Source: Pseudochelatococcus lubricantis (GTDB lineage Bacteria; Pseudomonadota; Alphaproteobacteria; Rhizobiales; Beijerinckiaceae). From it: a stretch of DNA of 64,000 nucleotides. A model generated the notes under the pieces. The model saw only the letters and a program-made list of their open reading frames with translations, did no database searches and was not told where the DNA came from. Each line of letters starts with the position of its first letter. Position 1 is the first letter of the stretch. The translations under genes and the position numbers were made by a program. Positions 10,001 to 18,373 of the stretch are shown one piece after another. The stretch lies in assembly GCF_042432495.1 (NCBI RefSeq), contig NZ_JBHLXC010000012.1, positions 62,001 through 126,000 of the forward strand. Direction: 5' to 3'.

Positions 10001-11830
10001 GCGCCATGACGTCGCCCCGAGGGTGATCACATCGTTCACGCGCGACTCGTAGACCATTTCCTCGTCGAGTTCGCCCACGCGGCGGGAGCCTGCCTGTTCC
10101 TCGCCCTCCGGCAGCACGACGCTGAACGCACCCCTGTCGGGGATCGTGCCACCGCTCGTCACCGCCAGATGCTGCGCGCCCGGGCGGGCGGTGAGCACGC
10201 CGCTCTCCCGATCCCAGACCAGCCGGGGGCGAAACCCCGCGAACTCGTCGGACGAATACCTGCCCGCGAGCATGTCAAGGGTTGCGTCAAAGACGCTGCG
10301 CGGCAGTTCGCGGAACGGCTCCGCCCGCCGCACAGTCGCATACCAGTCGTCGACGCCGGCCGGGTCCATGGCGACCGCGGCGACGGTCTGCTGCGCGAGC
10401 ACGTCAAGCGGATTGCGCGGCGGGCTGATCGCCTCGATGTTCCCGGCCAGCATGCTTTCAACCGTGACGGCAGCATCCACCAGATCGCGGCGGGTGCGCG
10501 GATAGATCAGCCCCGCCGACGTGCCGCCCACCTGATGGCCGGCACGGCCCACCCGTTGCAGCGCGCTCGCCACCGACGGCGGCGCGGCGACCTGAATCAC
10601 CAGCTCCACCAGCCCCATGTCTATGCCCAGTTCGAGGCTGGAGGTGGCGACGACGCAGCGTAGCTCGCCGGACTTCAGCGCCCGTTCGATATCGGCCCGC
10701 TGTTCCTTGGAGACCGAGCCATGATGCGAACGCGCGATCAGGGCCGGCACGCCGGCCGTGCGCCCGCTGGTGCCGCCGGACGACGACACGTATTGCATGG
10801 CCTGCTCTCCCCCGCCGGCGGCCGCGTCGGCGAACCGTTCCGCGTAAAGCTCGTTCAGCCGCGCCGTCAGTTTTTCCGCCAGGCCGCGGGAGTTGGCGAA
10901 CACGATGGTCGAGCGAGCGGCGAGAACCCGGTCGAGAATGCTGGCCTCGACGTGCGGCCAGATCGAGCCGACCTGTGCCGGGCCGTCGGCAGCTTCCGGC
11001 TGGTTGCCGGCGTGCGCCGGCAGGTCCGTCATATCCTCCACCGGCACCACGATCCGCACGTCGAGCCGCCGCTCCGATGGCGGGTTCACCACTGTCACCG
11101 GCCGCGCGCCGCCAAGGAAGCTGGCGACCCGGTCCACCGGGCGCACCGTCGCCGACAGGCCGACCCGTTGCGCAGGCTGCGGCAGCAGCAGGTCCAGACG
11201 CTCCAGACTCAGCGCCAGATGCGAGCCGCGCTTGGTGCCGGCAACGGCGTGGACCTCGTCGACGATCACCGTGCGGACGCCGCGCAACGTCTCGCGCGCT
11301 TTCGACGTCAGCATCAGGTAGAGCGATTCCGGCGTCGTGATCAGGATGTCCGGCGGCCGCCGCGCCAGGCTCGCGCGTTCGGAGACGGGCGTATCGCCCG
11401 TGCGCATGCCCACCGTCACCTCGACCTCCGGATCGCCCCGGCGCTTGCGCTGCGCGCCGACCCCGTGCAGCGGGACGCGCAGGTTACGCTGGATGTCGGC
11501 GCCCAGCGCCTTGATCGGCGAGATGTAGAGCACCCGCGTCTGCGTCTTCGGTGCATGGTGCTGCGCGCTCGCGGCGGCGTCCCGCGTCCGCTCGTCGAAC
11601 AGCCGGTCGATCGCATGCAGGAAGGCCGCCAGCGTCTTGCCCGAACCCGTGGGCGCGATGACCAGGGCGCACTCGCCCGCGCCTATGGCCGCCCACGCGG
11701 CCTGCTGAACCGCTGTCGGCGACTCGAACGCCGAGGCGAACCATGCGCGCGTGGCAGGGGTGAACCCCGCGAGCGGATCCGTGACGGGTTTCACCGGCAC
11801 AGACGGCGCGGCGCCAGCATCGTCAACCAA
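7049..11830 (-). CDS. lhr: Long Lhr-type superfamily 2 DNA helicase
   Basis: 1593 residues, the length of the large bacterial Lhr form. Helicase motifs: Walker A APTGSGKT at 59-66, DEVH box at 191-194, SAT near 223, and a motif VI region in QRVGRAGHQ. The second half carries the Lhr-specific winged-helix and beta-sheet region plus a long C-terminal extension. Lhr proteins are ATP-dependent 3'-5' DNA/RNA helicases linked to DNA repair. It stands alone on the minus strand, with no partner gene (such as a phosphoesterase) next to it here. No terminator is obvious after the stop. Confidence 0.92.
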   Translation of the reverse strand: MVDDAGAAPSVPVKPVTDPLAGFTPATRAWFASAFESPTAVQQAAWAAIGAGECALVIAPTGSGKTLAAFLHAIDRLFDERTRDAAASAQHHAPKTQTRVLYISPIKALGADIQRNLRVPLHGVGAQRKRRGDPEVEVTVGMRTGDTPVSERASLARRPPDILITTPESLYLMLTSKARETLRGVRTVIVDEVHAVAGTKRGSHLALSLERLDLLLPQPAQRVGLSATVRPVDRVASFLGGARPVTVVNPPSERRLDVRIVVPVEDMTDLPAHAGNQPEAADGPAQVGSIWPHVEASILDRVLAARSTIVFANSRGLAEKLTARLNELYAERFADAAAGGGEQAMQYVSSSGGTSGRTAGVPALIARSHHGSVSKEQRADIERALKSGELRCVVATSSLELGIDMGLVELVIQVAAPPSVASALQRVGRAGHQVGGTSAGLIYPRTRRDLVDAAVTVESMLAGNIEAISPPRNPLDVLAQQTVAAVAMDPAGVDDWYATVRRAEPFRELPRSVFDATLDMLAGRYSSDEFAGFRPRLVWDRESGVLTARPGAQHLAVTSGGTIPDRGAFSVVLPEGEEQAGSRRVGELDEEMVYESRVNDVITLGATSWRILQITNDQVVVTPAPGRSARLPFWRGDGPGRPAELGETIGAFLRDIDADAASEGAGPSPRIEARLHGAGLEGNAIANLLGLVGEQRDATGALPTDRTLVVERCRDEVGDWRLLLHSPYGRRVHAPWALAISDRVRQRFGVDASVVAGDDGIIARLPDTDGRVPGAELFTFNADGMQRLVTDAVGTSALFAARFRECAARALLLPRRNPGRRSPLWQQRLRAGQLLDVARDHPDFPILVETARECLQDVYDLPALDALMRRLAAGAVRLVEVTTETPSPFAASLLFGYVDEFMYEGDAPLAERRASLLSLDSGLLGDLLGQVDLGELLDPTVVEQVEAELQRIAPERRVAGVEGVADLLRELGPLSAAEVVARMVPEGAGEEHLAALEAARRAIRVRIGAEERWAAVEDAARLRDALGVRLPAGIPAAFLEPVADPLRDLIARYARTHTPFTTGQAAARFGLGVSVADEALDRLREQGRVLRGSFGAARQSDGAGTQQSPLARHEWVWEEVFRRLRIRSLQAAREATRPVGQSAYVRQLLERQNVFIEAAGHAAPDAGMPAVAALQGSDGVARVAEQLAGLPLPASLWERHILPARVRDYSPGMLDELIATGEVFWSGHGRLGDEDGLVALHLRELAAETLPAGPDPDTAARLTPLQRAILTVLADGGAYFVRQIADLARARLASAGGAGEMTASDLHGALWGLVWAGCVTTDTWSTMRALTGFHASHRSRRTRTVHRRGGFHTSILAGAVDGAGVATLSDPTLAGRWSLLHREPISDTARALALVEGLLDRYGVVTRGAAVSEEVPGGFPALQRVFRSMEDAGRVLRGRFVEGLGAAQFADHATIDRLRELAEACPAASPAVALSAADPANPFGATLPWPAHASGMRPTRRAGGLVVIRDGRLVLWLAPGGRHLLTYADVGDPATPDTLVATGAALAATLKRARTASFTIETVDDQPVSAAPVALVLRAVGFSRLPKGLCWYG

Positions 11831-11968
11831 GTTCGACCTCCTCCACGGAAGACGCGACGCGCCGGCTCCCTGCCGCGCGCAACATCCCGGCGAAATATGG
11901 TCTATAACATTTCCGGACGAAACAGCGATTTCCGGCCGATAATCGCGCCCGCAGCCACAAACACGCGC

Positions 11969-13168
11969 TCACCGGCGCCGTGCGGCGTCTGCGGATGCCC
12001 GGGCGAAGGCGTCATGGTGCATGGGCGCGAACCGGGACGGACCTCCGAAGCGGTCGATGCGGAAGTCCTCCATGGGCGTCGTGGTGGCGCCCGTCGCGAT
12101 CAGCTCCGCCATCACGTCGCCGACCCCCGGCCCGATCTGGAAGCCGTGGCCGCAGAAGCCGAAGGCGTAGAACAGGCCGGGGATTTTCGCGCTGCGGCCC
12201 ATGACGGGCAGGTCGTCGGCCATGTAGCCCTCGACCCCGGACCACGTCCGGATGAGGCGCGCGTGTTTCAGCGCCGGCACCAGACGCAGGATCTGGCGGA
12301 ACTGCGCCTGAACGCCGGCCGGATCGTATTTCGCCCGCTGCTCGTCCAGCGCCGCATGACGGCGCGCGACACCGCCAAAGATGATGTTCCCGCGCGGGAT
12401 CTGGCGCAGATAGGCCACCTCCCCCGGCACGTTCGTGGAAACGCCGACGACGGGATGCACGAAATAGGGCAACGGCTCGGTCACGCCCATCTGCGGCCCC
12501 GCCACCTCCAGCGGCACGGGCTCGCCCATGGCCGCCGCGAAGCCGCCGCCCCACGCGCCACCCGCGATCAACACGATCGGCGCGCGGTAGTCACCCGATG
12601 CGGTCGCGACGGTGAAGTCCTCACCCGTCCTGTCGATCGACAGAACCTCGCAGTTCTCGACGATCGTGGCACCGTCGCGCCGGGCAGCACGGGCGAAAGC
12701 CGGCGCGACGAGGCGGGGATTGGCGTGGCCGTCGTGCGGCGACCACGAGCCCGCCACCGCCTCCGGCCCGATGAAGGGAAACCGCTCGCGGATGGCGTTG
12801 CGCCCGAGTATGTGCAGTTCGAGCCCGTACTCCGCCGCATCGCGCCGGTATTTCTCGACGACAGCCAGCTGCTCGTCCGCCCAGAGGAAGCGCACATGAC
12901 CCACGGGCATGAATTCCACGTCCGCGCCGGTCAATTCCGGGATCCGGCCCCAGATCGCGCGCGAGCGGTTGGCAAGCGGCAACTGGCGGAGGTAGCGGCC
13001 CTGCCTTCGCACATTGCCGAAGTTCGTTCCGCTGGCTTGCTGCCCGACGAGGAAACGCTCCAGCAAGATCACGCCGACGCCGCGCTGGCGCAGAAAAAAC
13101 GCCGCCGACGTTCCGACGATGCCGCCGCCGACGATGACCACATCAGCCTGTCCGGACACGTTACGCAT
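11969..13168 (-). CDS. FAD-dependent D-amino-acid/amine oxidase-like subunit (HcnC/DadA type)
   Basis: 399 residues. An FAD Rossmann motif is at the N-terminus (VVIVGGGIVGTS, 11-21), with a C-terminal GFCGHGFQIGPGVGDVMAELI that closes the FAD site, typical of DAO-family enzymes (DadA, glycine/sarcosine oxidase, HcnC, opine oxidase subunit B). It is the last of three overlapping cistrons; its start overlaps the preceding gene by 8 nt. With the BFD-containing and [2Fe-2S] subunits it should form a three-subunit dehydrogenase oxidising an amine or imino acid. Substrate not determinable; HCN synthase, opine oxidase and hydroxyproline dehydrogenase share this layout. Confidence 0.82.
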   Translation of the reverse strand: MRNVSGQADVVIVGGGIVGTSAAFFLRQRGVGVILLERFLVGQQASGTNFGNVRRQGRYLRQLPLANRSRAIWGRIPELTGADVEFMPVGHVRFLWADEQLAVVEKYRRDAAEYGLELHILGRNAIRERFPFIGPEAVAGSWSPHDGHANPRLVAPAFARAARRDGATIVENCEVLSIDRTGEDFTVATASGDYRAPIVLIAGGAWGGGFAAAMGEPVPLEVAGPQMGVTEPLPYFVHPVVGVSTNVPGEVAYLRQIPRGNIIFGGVARRHAALDEQRAKYDPAGVQAQFRQILRLVPALKHARLIRTWSGVEGYMADDLPVMGRSAKIPGLFYAFGFCGHGFQIGPGVGDVMAELIATGATTTPMEDFRIDRFGGPSRFAPMHHDAFARASADAARRR

Positions 13169-14540
13169 GGCTGCCTCCGTCGGTCACCGCGATCGGTAGC
13201 GGCTTCACCGGTGCCTGCCCGCGCAGGCGGCCCGCCTTTTCCACCGGCAGGCGGCACGCGGCGGCCACGATCTCCTGACTGGCGAGGCCGCAGAACCGGC
13301 CCTGGCAGCGCCCCATGCCAACGCGCGAGAATGCCTTGGCCCTGTTGACCTCGGGCGCCTCCAGCGCCGTGACGGCTGCGCGCAATTCACCGGCGGTGAT
13401 CGCCTCGCAGCGGCAGACGAGCGTCTCGTCCGGAATGGCAGCCACCTTGTCGTGCGGCCACGGAAAGGCCTGCGCGACGCCGCGGGCGAACCGGACATGC
13501 CGCGCCATATCCCGCAGCAACCGGCGCGTCCGATCTTCCGGCTGCGGGCGTCCGAGATCGGCCAGCACGGCCTGCGCCGCAAGCTTGCCCGAGGTTTCGG
13601 CGCCGTCTGCCCCGAGAACGCGGACGCCGTCACCGGCGAGATAAACGTTCGCCACCGAGCTGCGCCCCATGGCATCTATTGCCGGCAGCCACTGGCGGAC
13701 CGCCGGGTCGAACGCGAAGACGCAGCCTGCAAGGTCGGCAAGCTGGCTCTCGGCCCGCAGATGGAAGCCGATGCCGACGGCGGTACATTCCACATGGAAC
13801 GTCCGGCCCGCCGCGTCCGCGTAGCGCACACCGGTGACGCCCGCCTCGTCACCCGTCACCTCGCGCGGCGTGATGCCCCTCACCACCCGCACGCCGCCGG
13901 CCCGCAGGGCGGCGATCAGACGGGCGCCCTTGACGAGTTGCCCCGGACGCGCCGCCATCAGGGCGAGACCGCGCAGCTGCCGGTGGAACGGGGTCGTGTC
14001 GAGAACGGCAACGGGCGCGTTCCCCGCCTTCATGTACTGACAGGCGACCAGATAAAGCAGCGGCCCGGTCCCCATGAATACGACCTTCTCGCCGATGGCG
14101 CAGGCCTGCGCCTTCAGCGCGATCTGCGACGCGCCCAGGGAATAGCAGCCGGGCCGCGTCCAGCCAGGGATCGGCATCATGCGGTCCGTGGCGCCGGGCG
14201 CGAGCACCAGCGCATCGTAAGGCAGGGCCTCCGCCGTCATTCCGCTCTGCACATGCAGCCGCCCGTCCTTCACGGCCCAGGCAAGCGTTTCCGGCCGGTA
14301 ATCGATCCTGTGCCGCAGGGCGTCGAAACACGTGTGCAGGGCGCGTGCCTTCCTCGCCTCCGTGCCGTAAAGCTGTTCGTAGCTGCGGGTGAAGTTCTCG
14401 GGCTGGCGGCGATAGATCTGGCCGCCGCTGCGGCTGGCTTCGTCGATCACCGTCGGCACCAGGCCAGCCTCGACAAGGGCCGCCGCCGCACGGACGCCGG
14501 CGGGGCCGGCACCAACCACGATTACGCGGGGATCGGCCAT
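13161..14540 (-). CDS. FAD/NAD(P)-dependent oxidoreductase subunit with BFD-like [2Fe-2S] domain (HcnB/OoxA type)
   Basis: 459 residues from the ATG at 14540, which has GGAGGG 6 nt upstream; a longer frame to 14597 lacks support. N-terminal dinucleotide fold VIVVGAGPAG (6-15), a second nucleotide fold in the middle (VVFMGTGPLLYLVA), and a C-terminal BFD-like cluster domain with VCRCEAITAGE and GRCQGRFCG cysteines. This is the middle subunit of HcnABC/opine-oxidase-type complexes. It overlaps the upstream small ferredoxin-like gene by 19 nt and the downstream oxidase gene by 8 nt. Confidence 0.85.
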   Translation of the reverse strand: MADPRVIVVGAGPAGVRAAAALVEAGLVPTVIDEASRSGGQIYRRQPENFTRSYEQLYGTEARKARALHTCFDALRHRIDYRPETLAWAVKDGRLHVQSGMTAEALPYDALVLAPGATDRMMPIPGWTRPGCYSLGASQIALKAQACAIGEKVVFMGTGPLLYLVACQYMKAGNAPVAVLDTTPFHRQLRGLALMAARPGQLVKGARLIAALRAGGVRVVRGITPREVTGDEAGVTGVRYADAAGRTFHVECTAVGIGFHLRAESQLADLAGCVFAFDPAVRQWLPAIDAMGRSSVANVYLAGDGVRVLGADGAETSGKLAAQAVLADLGRPQPEDRTRRLLRDMARHVRFARGVAQAFPWPHDKVAAIPDETLVCRCEAITAGELRAAVTALEAPEVNRAKAFSRVGMGRCQGRFCGLASQEIVAAACRLPVEKAGRLRGQAPVKPLPIAVTDGGSHA

Positions 14541-14830
14541 ATTCCCTCCGGCACGTGCGTGCGAATATCCATTCCCTCGGCTACCGAAGTCGAGCAAGCC
14601 CGCAGACGCTCACCCGCGCCGGTCCACACCCAGCAATCCTGGCAGGCGCCCATCATGCAGAAGCCGGCGCGCGGCCCATCGCCAAATTCGGACATGCGGG
14701 CGAAGCCGCGCGACAGCATGAGCGCGGTCAGGAGCACGTCGCCTTCCAGCGCCCGAACCGCCTCGCCATCAACCGTCAGCACCACGGCCCGCCGCTCTTT
14801 CTCGGCGAGCCTCCTGAACCTTGCCTGCAT
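14522..14830 (-). CDS. (2Fe-2S)-binding small subunit (HcnA-like)
   Basis: 102 residues. Cysteines 58, 63, 66 and 79 fit a plant-type [2Fe-2S] ferredoxin pattern (C-x4-C-x2-C...C) in GFCMMGACQDCWVW. Size and place as first gene of the three-cistron unit match HcnA and the small subunit of opine or hydroxyproline dehydrogenases, where it passes electrons from the flavins. Divergent from a LysR regulator whose start is about 150 nt away. Confidence 0.85.
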   Translation of the reverse strand: MQARFRRLAEKERRAVVLTVDGEAVRALEGDVLLTALMLSRGFARMSEFGDGPRAGFCMMGACQDCWVWTGAGERLRACSTSVAEGMDIRTHVPEGIWPIPA

Positions 14831-14981
14831 TGGCGATCCCCTTCCGGTGGGCGCGATTCATCCGTTCCCGCATCCCGTTCAGGCGAGAATCCCACGTCGG
14901 CTGGAAGCTTTCCAATCGCAAATGATGCCTTGAAGGAAACCTTTGGTTATGGAAACCATGTTCCGTCAGGAGATGGTCACC

Positions 14982-15854
14982 ATGAACGCCCGCCAACTCG
15001 AAATCTTTCGCGCGATCATGCGTGACGGCTCGGTCACCGCCGCGGCAAACTCGCTCGCCATATCCCAGCCGGCGGTGAGCAAGGTTCTGCATCATCTGGA
15101 AAATCAGCTCGGTTACCGGCTTTTCGAGCGGATCGGCGGCCGGCTCGTGCCGACGATGGAGGCCCATCTCATCTACGAGGACGCCGACCGGGTGTTCCGC
15201 GAGCTGGAGGTGCTCAAGAACCTCACGCGCACCATCGGCGAGCGGAAGATCGGCCTGTTGCGAATCGGCGCAAGCCTGCCCGTCACCTATTCCGTGCTGC
15301 CACACGCCCTGACGAGCTTCCGGCGCGATCATCCCACGGTGAAAATCCACCTGCATGCGCTGCCGAAGAAGGAAATCGCCGAGCAACTGGTAATCGGCGA
15401 CATCGATCTCGCCGTCACACTGTCCACCATCCAGGCGCCGACCGTCAGGAGCGAAATCCTCGCGGGCGTGCCCGCCATGGTGCTGATGCGCCACGACGAT
15501 CCTCTCGCCGACAGGGAAAGGATCACACCAGCCGATCTGGTCGGGCGGCCGCTGATCTCCTACGGCAACCACGCGGACATCGGCCCGGCGATCGAGCAGG
15601 CGTTCAGGCAGCACGGGGTCGAGCGCGAGCTGTCGATCCAGATTTCGTCATCGGTCGGCGCCATTCCGCTCGTGTCCGGCGGCCTTGGCGTCGCGCTCGT
15701 CGACGGGCTGGTCAAATGGAGTTCCTTCGAGGGGCTCGTCGCGCGCCCGTTCTCCCCCACGGTGGTGATGGATGTGGCCATTTCCACGAATGCCGCCAGG
15801 CCGAAATCGCGTTTCTTCCAGCCCCTCCTGAACGCCATCCGCGAGCTTCTGTGA
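14982..15854 (+). CDS. LysR-family transcriptional regulator (OccR/NocR-like)
   Basis: 290 residues from the ATG at 14982, which has AGGAG at about 14968-14972; in-frame ATGs upstream (14943 onward) look like leader. N-terminal winged helix MNARQLEIFRAIMRDGSVTA with the recognition-helix region AISQPAVSKVLHHLE, then a substrate-binding domain. The opening resembles opine-catabolism regulators such as OccR and NocR. It is divergent from the three-subunit oxidoreductase and probably controls it from the 150-bp gap. Convergent, 12 nt apart, with the aminotransferase. Confidence 0.85.
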   Translation: MNARQLEIFRAIMRDGSVTAAANSLAISQPAVSKVLHHLENQLGYRLFERIGGRLVPTMEAHLIYEDADRVFRELEVLKNLTRTIGERKIGLLRIGASLPVTYSVLPHALTSFRRDHPTVKIHLHALPKKEIAEQLVIGDIDLAVTLSTIQAPTVRSEILAGVPAMVLMRHDDPLADRERITPADLVGRPLISYGNHADIGPAIEQAFRQHGVERELSIQISSSVGAIPLVSGGLGVALVDGLVKWSSFEGLVARPFSPTVVMDVAISTNAARPKSRFFQPLLNAIRELL

Positions 15855-15866
15855 CAGGCGCGGCCG

Positions 15867-16727
15867 TCACAACGCGGTCTTGCGGCTTTCGTCGATATAG
15901 ATTTCCCGCAGGCGCAACGCCACCGGCCCGGGCTTGCCCGTGCCGACCGCCGTGCCGTCGACCTCGACCACCGGCGTCACGAAACCGGTCGCGGACGTGA
16001 TGAAAGCCTCGTCCGCCGCCTGCGCCTCGGCAACGGTGAATTGGCGTTCCTCGACCTCCATCTGCGCCTCCCGGGCGAAGCGCAACAGCGAGGCGCGGGT
16101 AATGCCGTGCAGGATGTCGTTGCCGAGCGGCCGGGTGACGATCCGACCCTTCCTGACGATATAGGCGTTGTTCGATGTGCCTTCGGTCACGAAGCCGTCC
16201 TCCACCAGCCAGCCGTCGTCGGCGCCCGCCCGTTTGGCGAGCATCTTGGCCTGCGCCTGATAGATGAGCTGCACCGTCTTGATGTCGCGCCGCTGCCACC
16301 GCAGATCGGGCAGGGTCACGATCCGCAGGCCGGCCGCCGCCGCGGGCGAGTCCACGATGCCGGGCCGGTTCGTCGCAAACGCGACCACCGTCGGCGGAAT
16401 CTCCGCGGGCGGATACTCGAAGGCGCGCTCCCCGGTGTTGCCGCGCGTGACCTCGACATAGACGCTGCCTTCGGTGACCGCATTCCGTGCGACGAGTTCG
16501 CGGTGCAGCGCCAGCCACCCGTCATAGCCATGCGGATTGACGATATCGAGTTCAGCAAGCGAGCGGTCGAGCCGGGCGAGATGCGCCGGAAAATCGATCA
16601 GCTTGCCGTCCACGACCGCCGTAAGTTCATAGATTGCGTCGGCCATCAGGAAACCCCGGTCGAATACCGATATTTTCGCCTCTTCGGCGGGCAGATATTC
16701 CCCGTTCACGTAAACGATGCCAGTCAC
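15867..16727 (-). CDS. dat: PLP fold-type IV aminotransferase, D-amino-acid aminotransferase-like
   Basis: 286 residues. N-terminus VYVNGEYLPAEEAKISVFDRGFLMADAIYE is the class IV signature; the PLP lysine is predicted at K150 (RWQRRDIKTVQLIY), and EGTSNNAYIV is the phosphate-binding loop. It fits D-amino-acid aminotransferase better than branched-chain aminotransferase, but the family is hard to split by eye. Being next to a DAO-type oxidase complex suggests D-amino-acid or related imino-acid metabolism. Confidence 0.78.
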   Translation of the reverse strand: MTGIVYVNGEYLPAEEAKISVFDRGFLMADAIYELTAVVDGKLIDFPAHLARLDRSLAELDIVNPHGYDGWLALHRELVARNAVTEGSVYVEVTRGNTGERAFEYPPAEIPPTVVAFATNRPGIVDSPAAAAGLRIVTLPDLRWQRRDIKTVQLIYQAQAKMLAKRAGADDGWLVEDGFVTEGTSNNAYIVRKGRIVTRPLGNDILHGITRASLLRFAREAQMEVEERQFTVAEAQAADEAFITSATGFVTPVVEVDGTAVGTGKPGPVALRLREIYIDESRKTAL

Positions 16728-16842
16728 GCGCCTCTCCCTCCAGGATGCCCGCCGGGAATCACGGCAGCCGATGCCACCGGCCGTCCCGGGGCGGGATGGA
16801 GGTCCCCGCCGGCGGGAATGTCAAGGGCCGCCGCGTTGCGTG

Positions 16843-18246
16843 CTATGTATCCGAGAATCCGAACGGCGCATCTGTGCGGCGGTAGTCGTCCGGCAGGATC
16901 TGGCGGCCGATGGGCGGTTCCGAGCGGGACGTGCAGGACGTTCGGTGGCATAGACGGCAGGTGATGCCGATGGGCGTCGGCGTCACCGGCTGCGGGTGGC
17001 CGCGGCTGTAGACCAGCCGCTCGGCATGGTTGGCCTCGCACACCAGCGCGATGGCGCGCTCGACACTCGCCACGCCGAAGGCACCGCCGCCGGAACTGAC
17101 AGTGCGCGCGATCGAGAAAAAGCGTTGCCCGTCGGGCAATTCGAGCCATTGGGTGACGACCTTGCGCGGCGTGGCGAACACCTGATGCACGCTCCACAGC
17201 GGACAGCCGCCGCCGTGGCGCGCGAACGGAAAGGTGCCGCTGTTCAGCCGTTTGGACACGTTTCCGGCGGCGTCGACGCGAATGAAGAAAAACGGCACGC
17301 GCTCATGGCCGGGCTTCTGCAGCGTGGTCAGGCGATGGGCCGTTTGCTCGAAACTGGTGCCGAACTGGCGCGACAGGGCCTCGATGTCGTAGCGGCGGTG
17401 CTCGACCGCACGGGCGAATGCCGCATAGGGCATGATGATGGCCGCCGCACAATAGGCCGCCAGCGCCCGGCGCGCCAGACGCTGGGCGTTGTCCGTCTCG
17501 AAATGGCCTTCCTGCGCCGCATCGCGCATTTCCTGATCGAATTCGAGATAGGCGAGCTGCTGGGCGAGCTGGAAATTCTGGCTCGCGGCGTCCAGCGTGT
17601 CGTCGAGCAGCACGTCCTTCCGGTGCCAGTCCAGACGCCTGAAGGAGCCCGTCATCACCTCCGGCGGCATACGCCGCACGCGCAGGCCGTGCCGCTCCTT
17701 GAAGAAGTTCGCGAGCCCGCCGTCCTCGGCGATTCTCGTCGCCAGCTTTTCGGCAGCGGCGTCGAGAACGGGAAAGCAGTTGCGCCGTGCCGACAGAAAG
17801 CTGCGAACCGCGGCAACCGGGTCCGCCGACACGCCGATGCCGTCGCTGGAGCCGTCCTGCCGGCGGTCGGCGAGCGCGAACTGCTCCTCCTTGTACGCGG
17901 TATGGAGCCGCAGCATCGCCTCGGCGACGCCGGGAAAACTGTGCACGAGGTCTGCGATTTCCATCGACGGCAGATCGATGTCCGTGAAGATCGGATCGCG
18001 CATGACCGCCTGCAGGCGCGCGATCAGATCCGGCCCGGTCTCATCGCCGAAGTCGGAAAAATCGACCTTGTACGCCTTCGCGAGACGCAGGAGAGTCTCG
18101 GCCGTGACCGGCCGCTGATTGCGCTCCATGAGCGCGATATAGGACGGCGAGATATCGAGATCCGCCGCCATGTTGGCCTGTGTGAGCCCAAGGTCGCGAC
18201 GCAGGCGGCGCAGACGGGGCCCCAGATAGACACCATGCTTCTCCAT
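16843..18246 (-). CDS. ScfR/RamB-like transcriptional regulator (XRE + IrrE-like + C-terminal Cys domain)
   Basis: 467 residues. XRE helix-turn-helix at about 8-62 (GPRLRRLRRDLGLTQANMAADLDISPSYIALMERNQR), a central IrrE/ImmA-like region, and a C-terminal domain with cysteines in ITCRLCHRTSC. This is the architecture of short-chain-acyl-CoA-responsive regulators (RamB, ScfR, PrpR of actinobacteria). It is divergent from isocitrate lyase with 127 bp between them, which fits control of the glyoxylate shunt. Confidence 0.85.
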   Translation of the reverse strand: MEKHGVYLGPRLRRLRRDLGLTQANMAADLDISPSYIALMERNQRPVTAETLLRLAKAYKVDFSDFGDETGPDLIARLQAVMRDPIFTDIDLPSMEIADLVHSFPGVAEAMLRLHTAYKEEQFALADRRQDGSSDGIGVSADPVAAVRSFLSARRNCFPVLDAAAEKLATRIAEDGGLANFFKERHGLRVRRMPPEVMTGSFRRLDWHRKDVLLDDTLDAASQNFQLAQQLAYLEFDQEMRDAAQEGHFETDNAQRLARRALAAYCAAAIIMPYAAFARAVEHRRYDIEALSRQFGTSFEQTAHRLTTLQKPGHERVPFFFIRVDAAGNVSKRLNSGTFPFARHGGGCPLWSVHQVFATPRKVVTQWLELPDGQRFFSIARTVSSGGGAFGVASVERAIALVCEANHAERLVYSRGHPQPVTPTPIGITCRLCHRTSCTSRSEPPIGRQILPDDYRRTDAPFGFSDT

Positions 18247-18288
18247 ATTTGCATTACAACATTACATCCAGAATTTGTAAAGTTTGAC

Positions 18289-18301
18289 AACGTGACACGT
18301 T
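18289..18301. promoter_or_regulatory. Operator-like palindrome between ScfR-like gene and isocitrate lyase
   Basis: AACGTG A CACGTT, 6-bp perfect arms with one central base, 43 nt before the regulator start and 73 nt before aceA. Nearby ATTTGTAAAG (18273-18282) resembles a RamB-type TTTGCAAA element imperfectly. Which one is bound, and by what, is inference. Confidence 0.4.
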
Positions 18302-18373
18302 CCCCTCTCGGCAGCGCGCATCGGCCGCGGTAATGTTTGTCTCAGCCGCAACAAATGATGTTGGTAAGGGAAA

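Noticed and set aside
7910..13348. Long plus-strand frames (699 and 875 codons) opposite lhr and the flavin oxidoreductases
   Set aside because: Antisense shadows of well-supported genes; composition is that of reverse-complement coding sequence.
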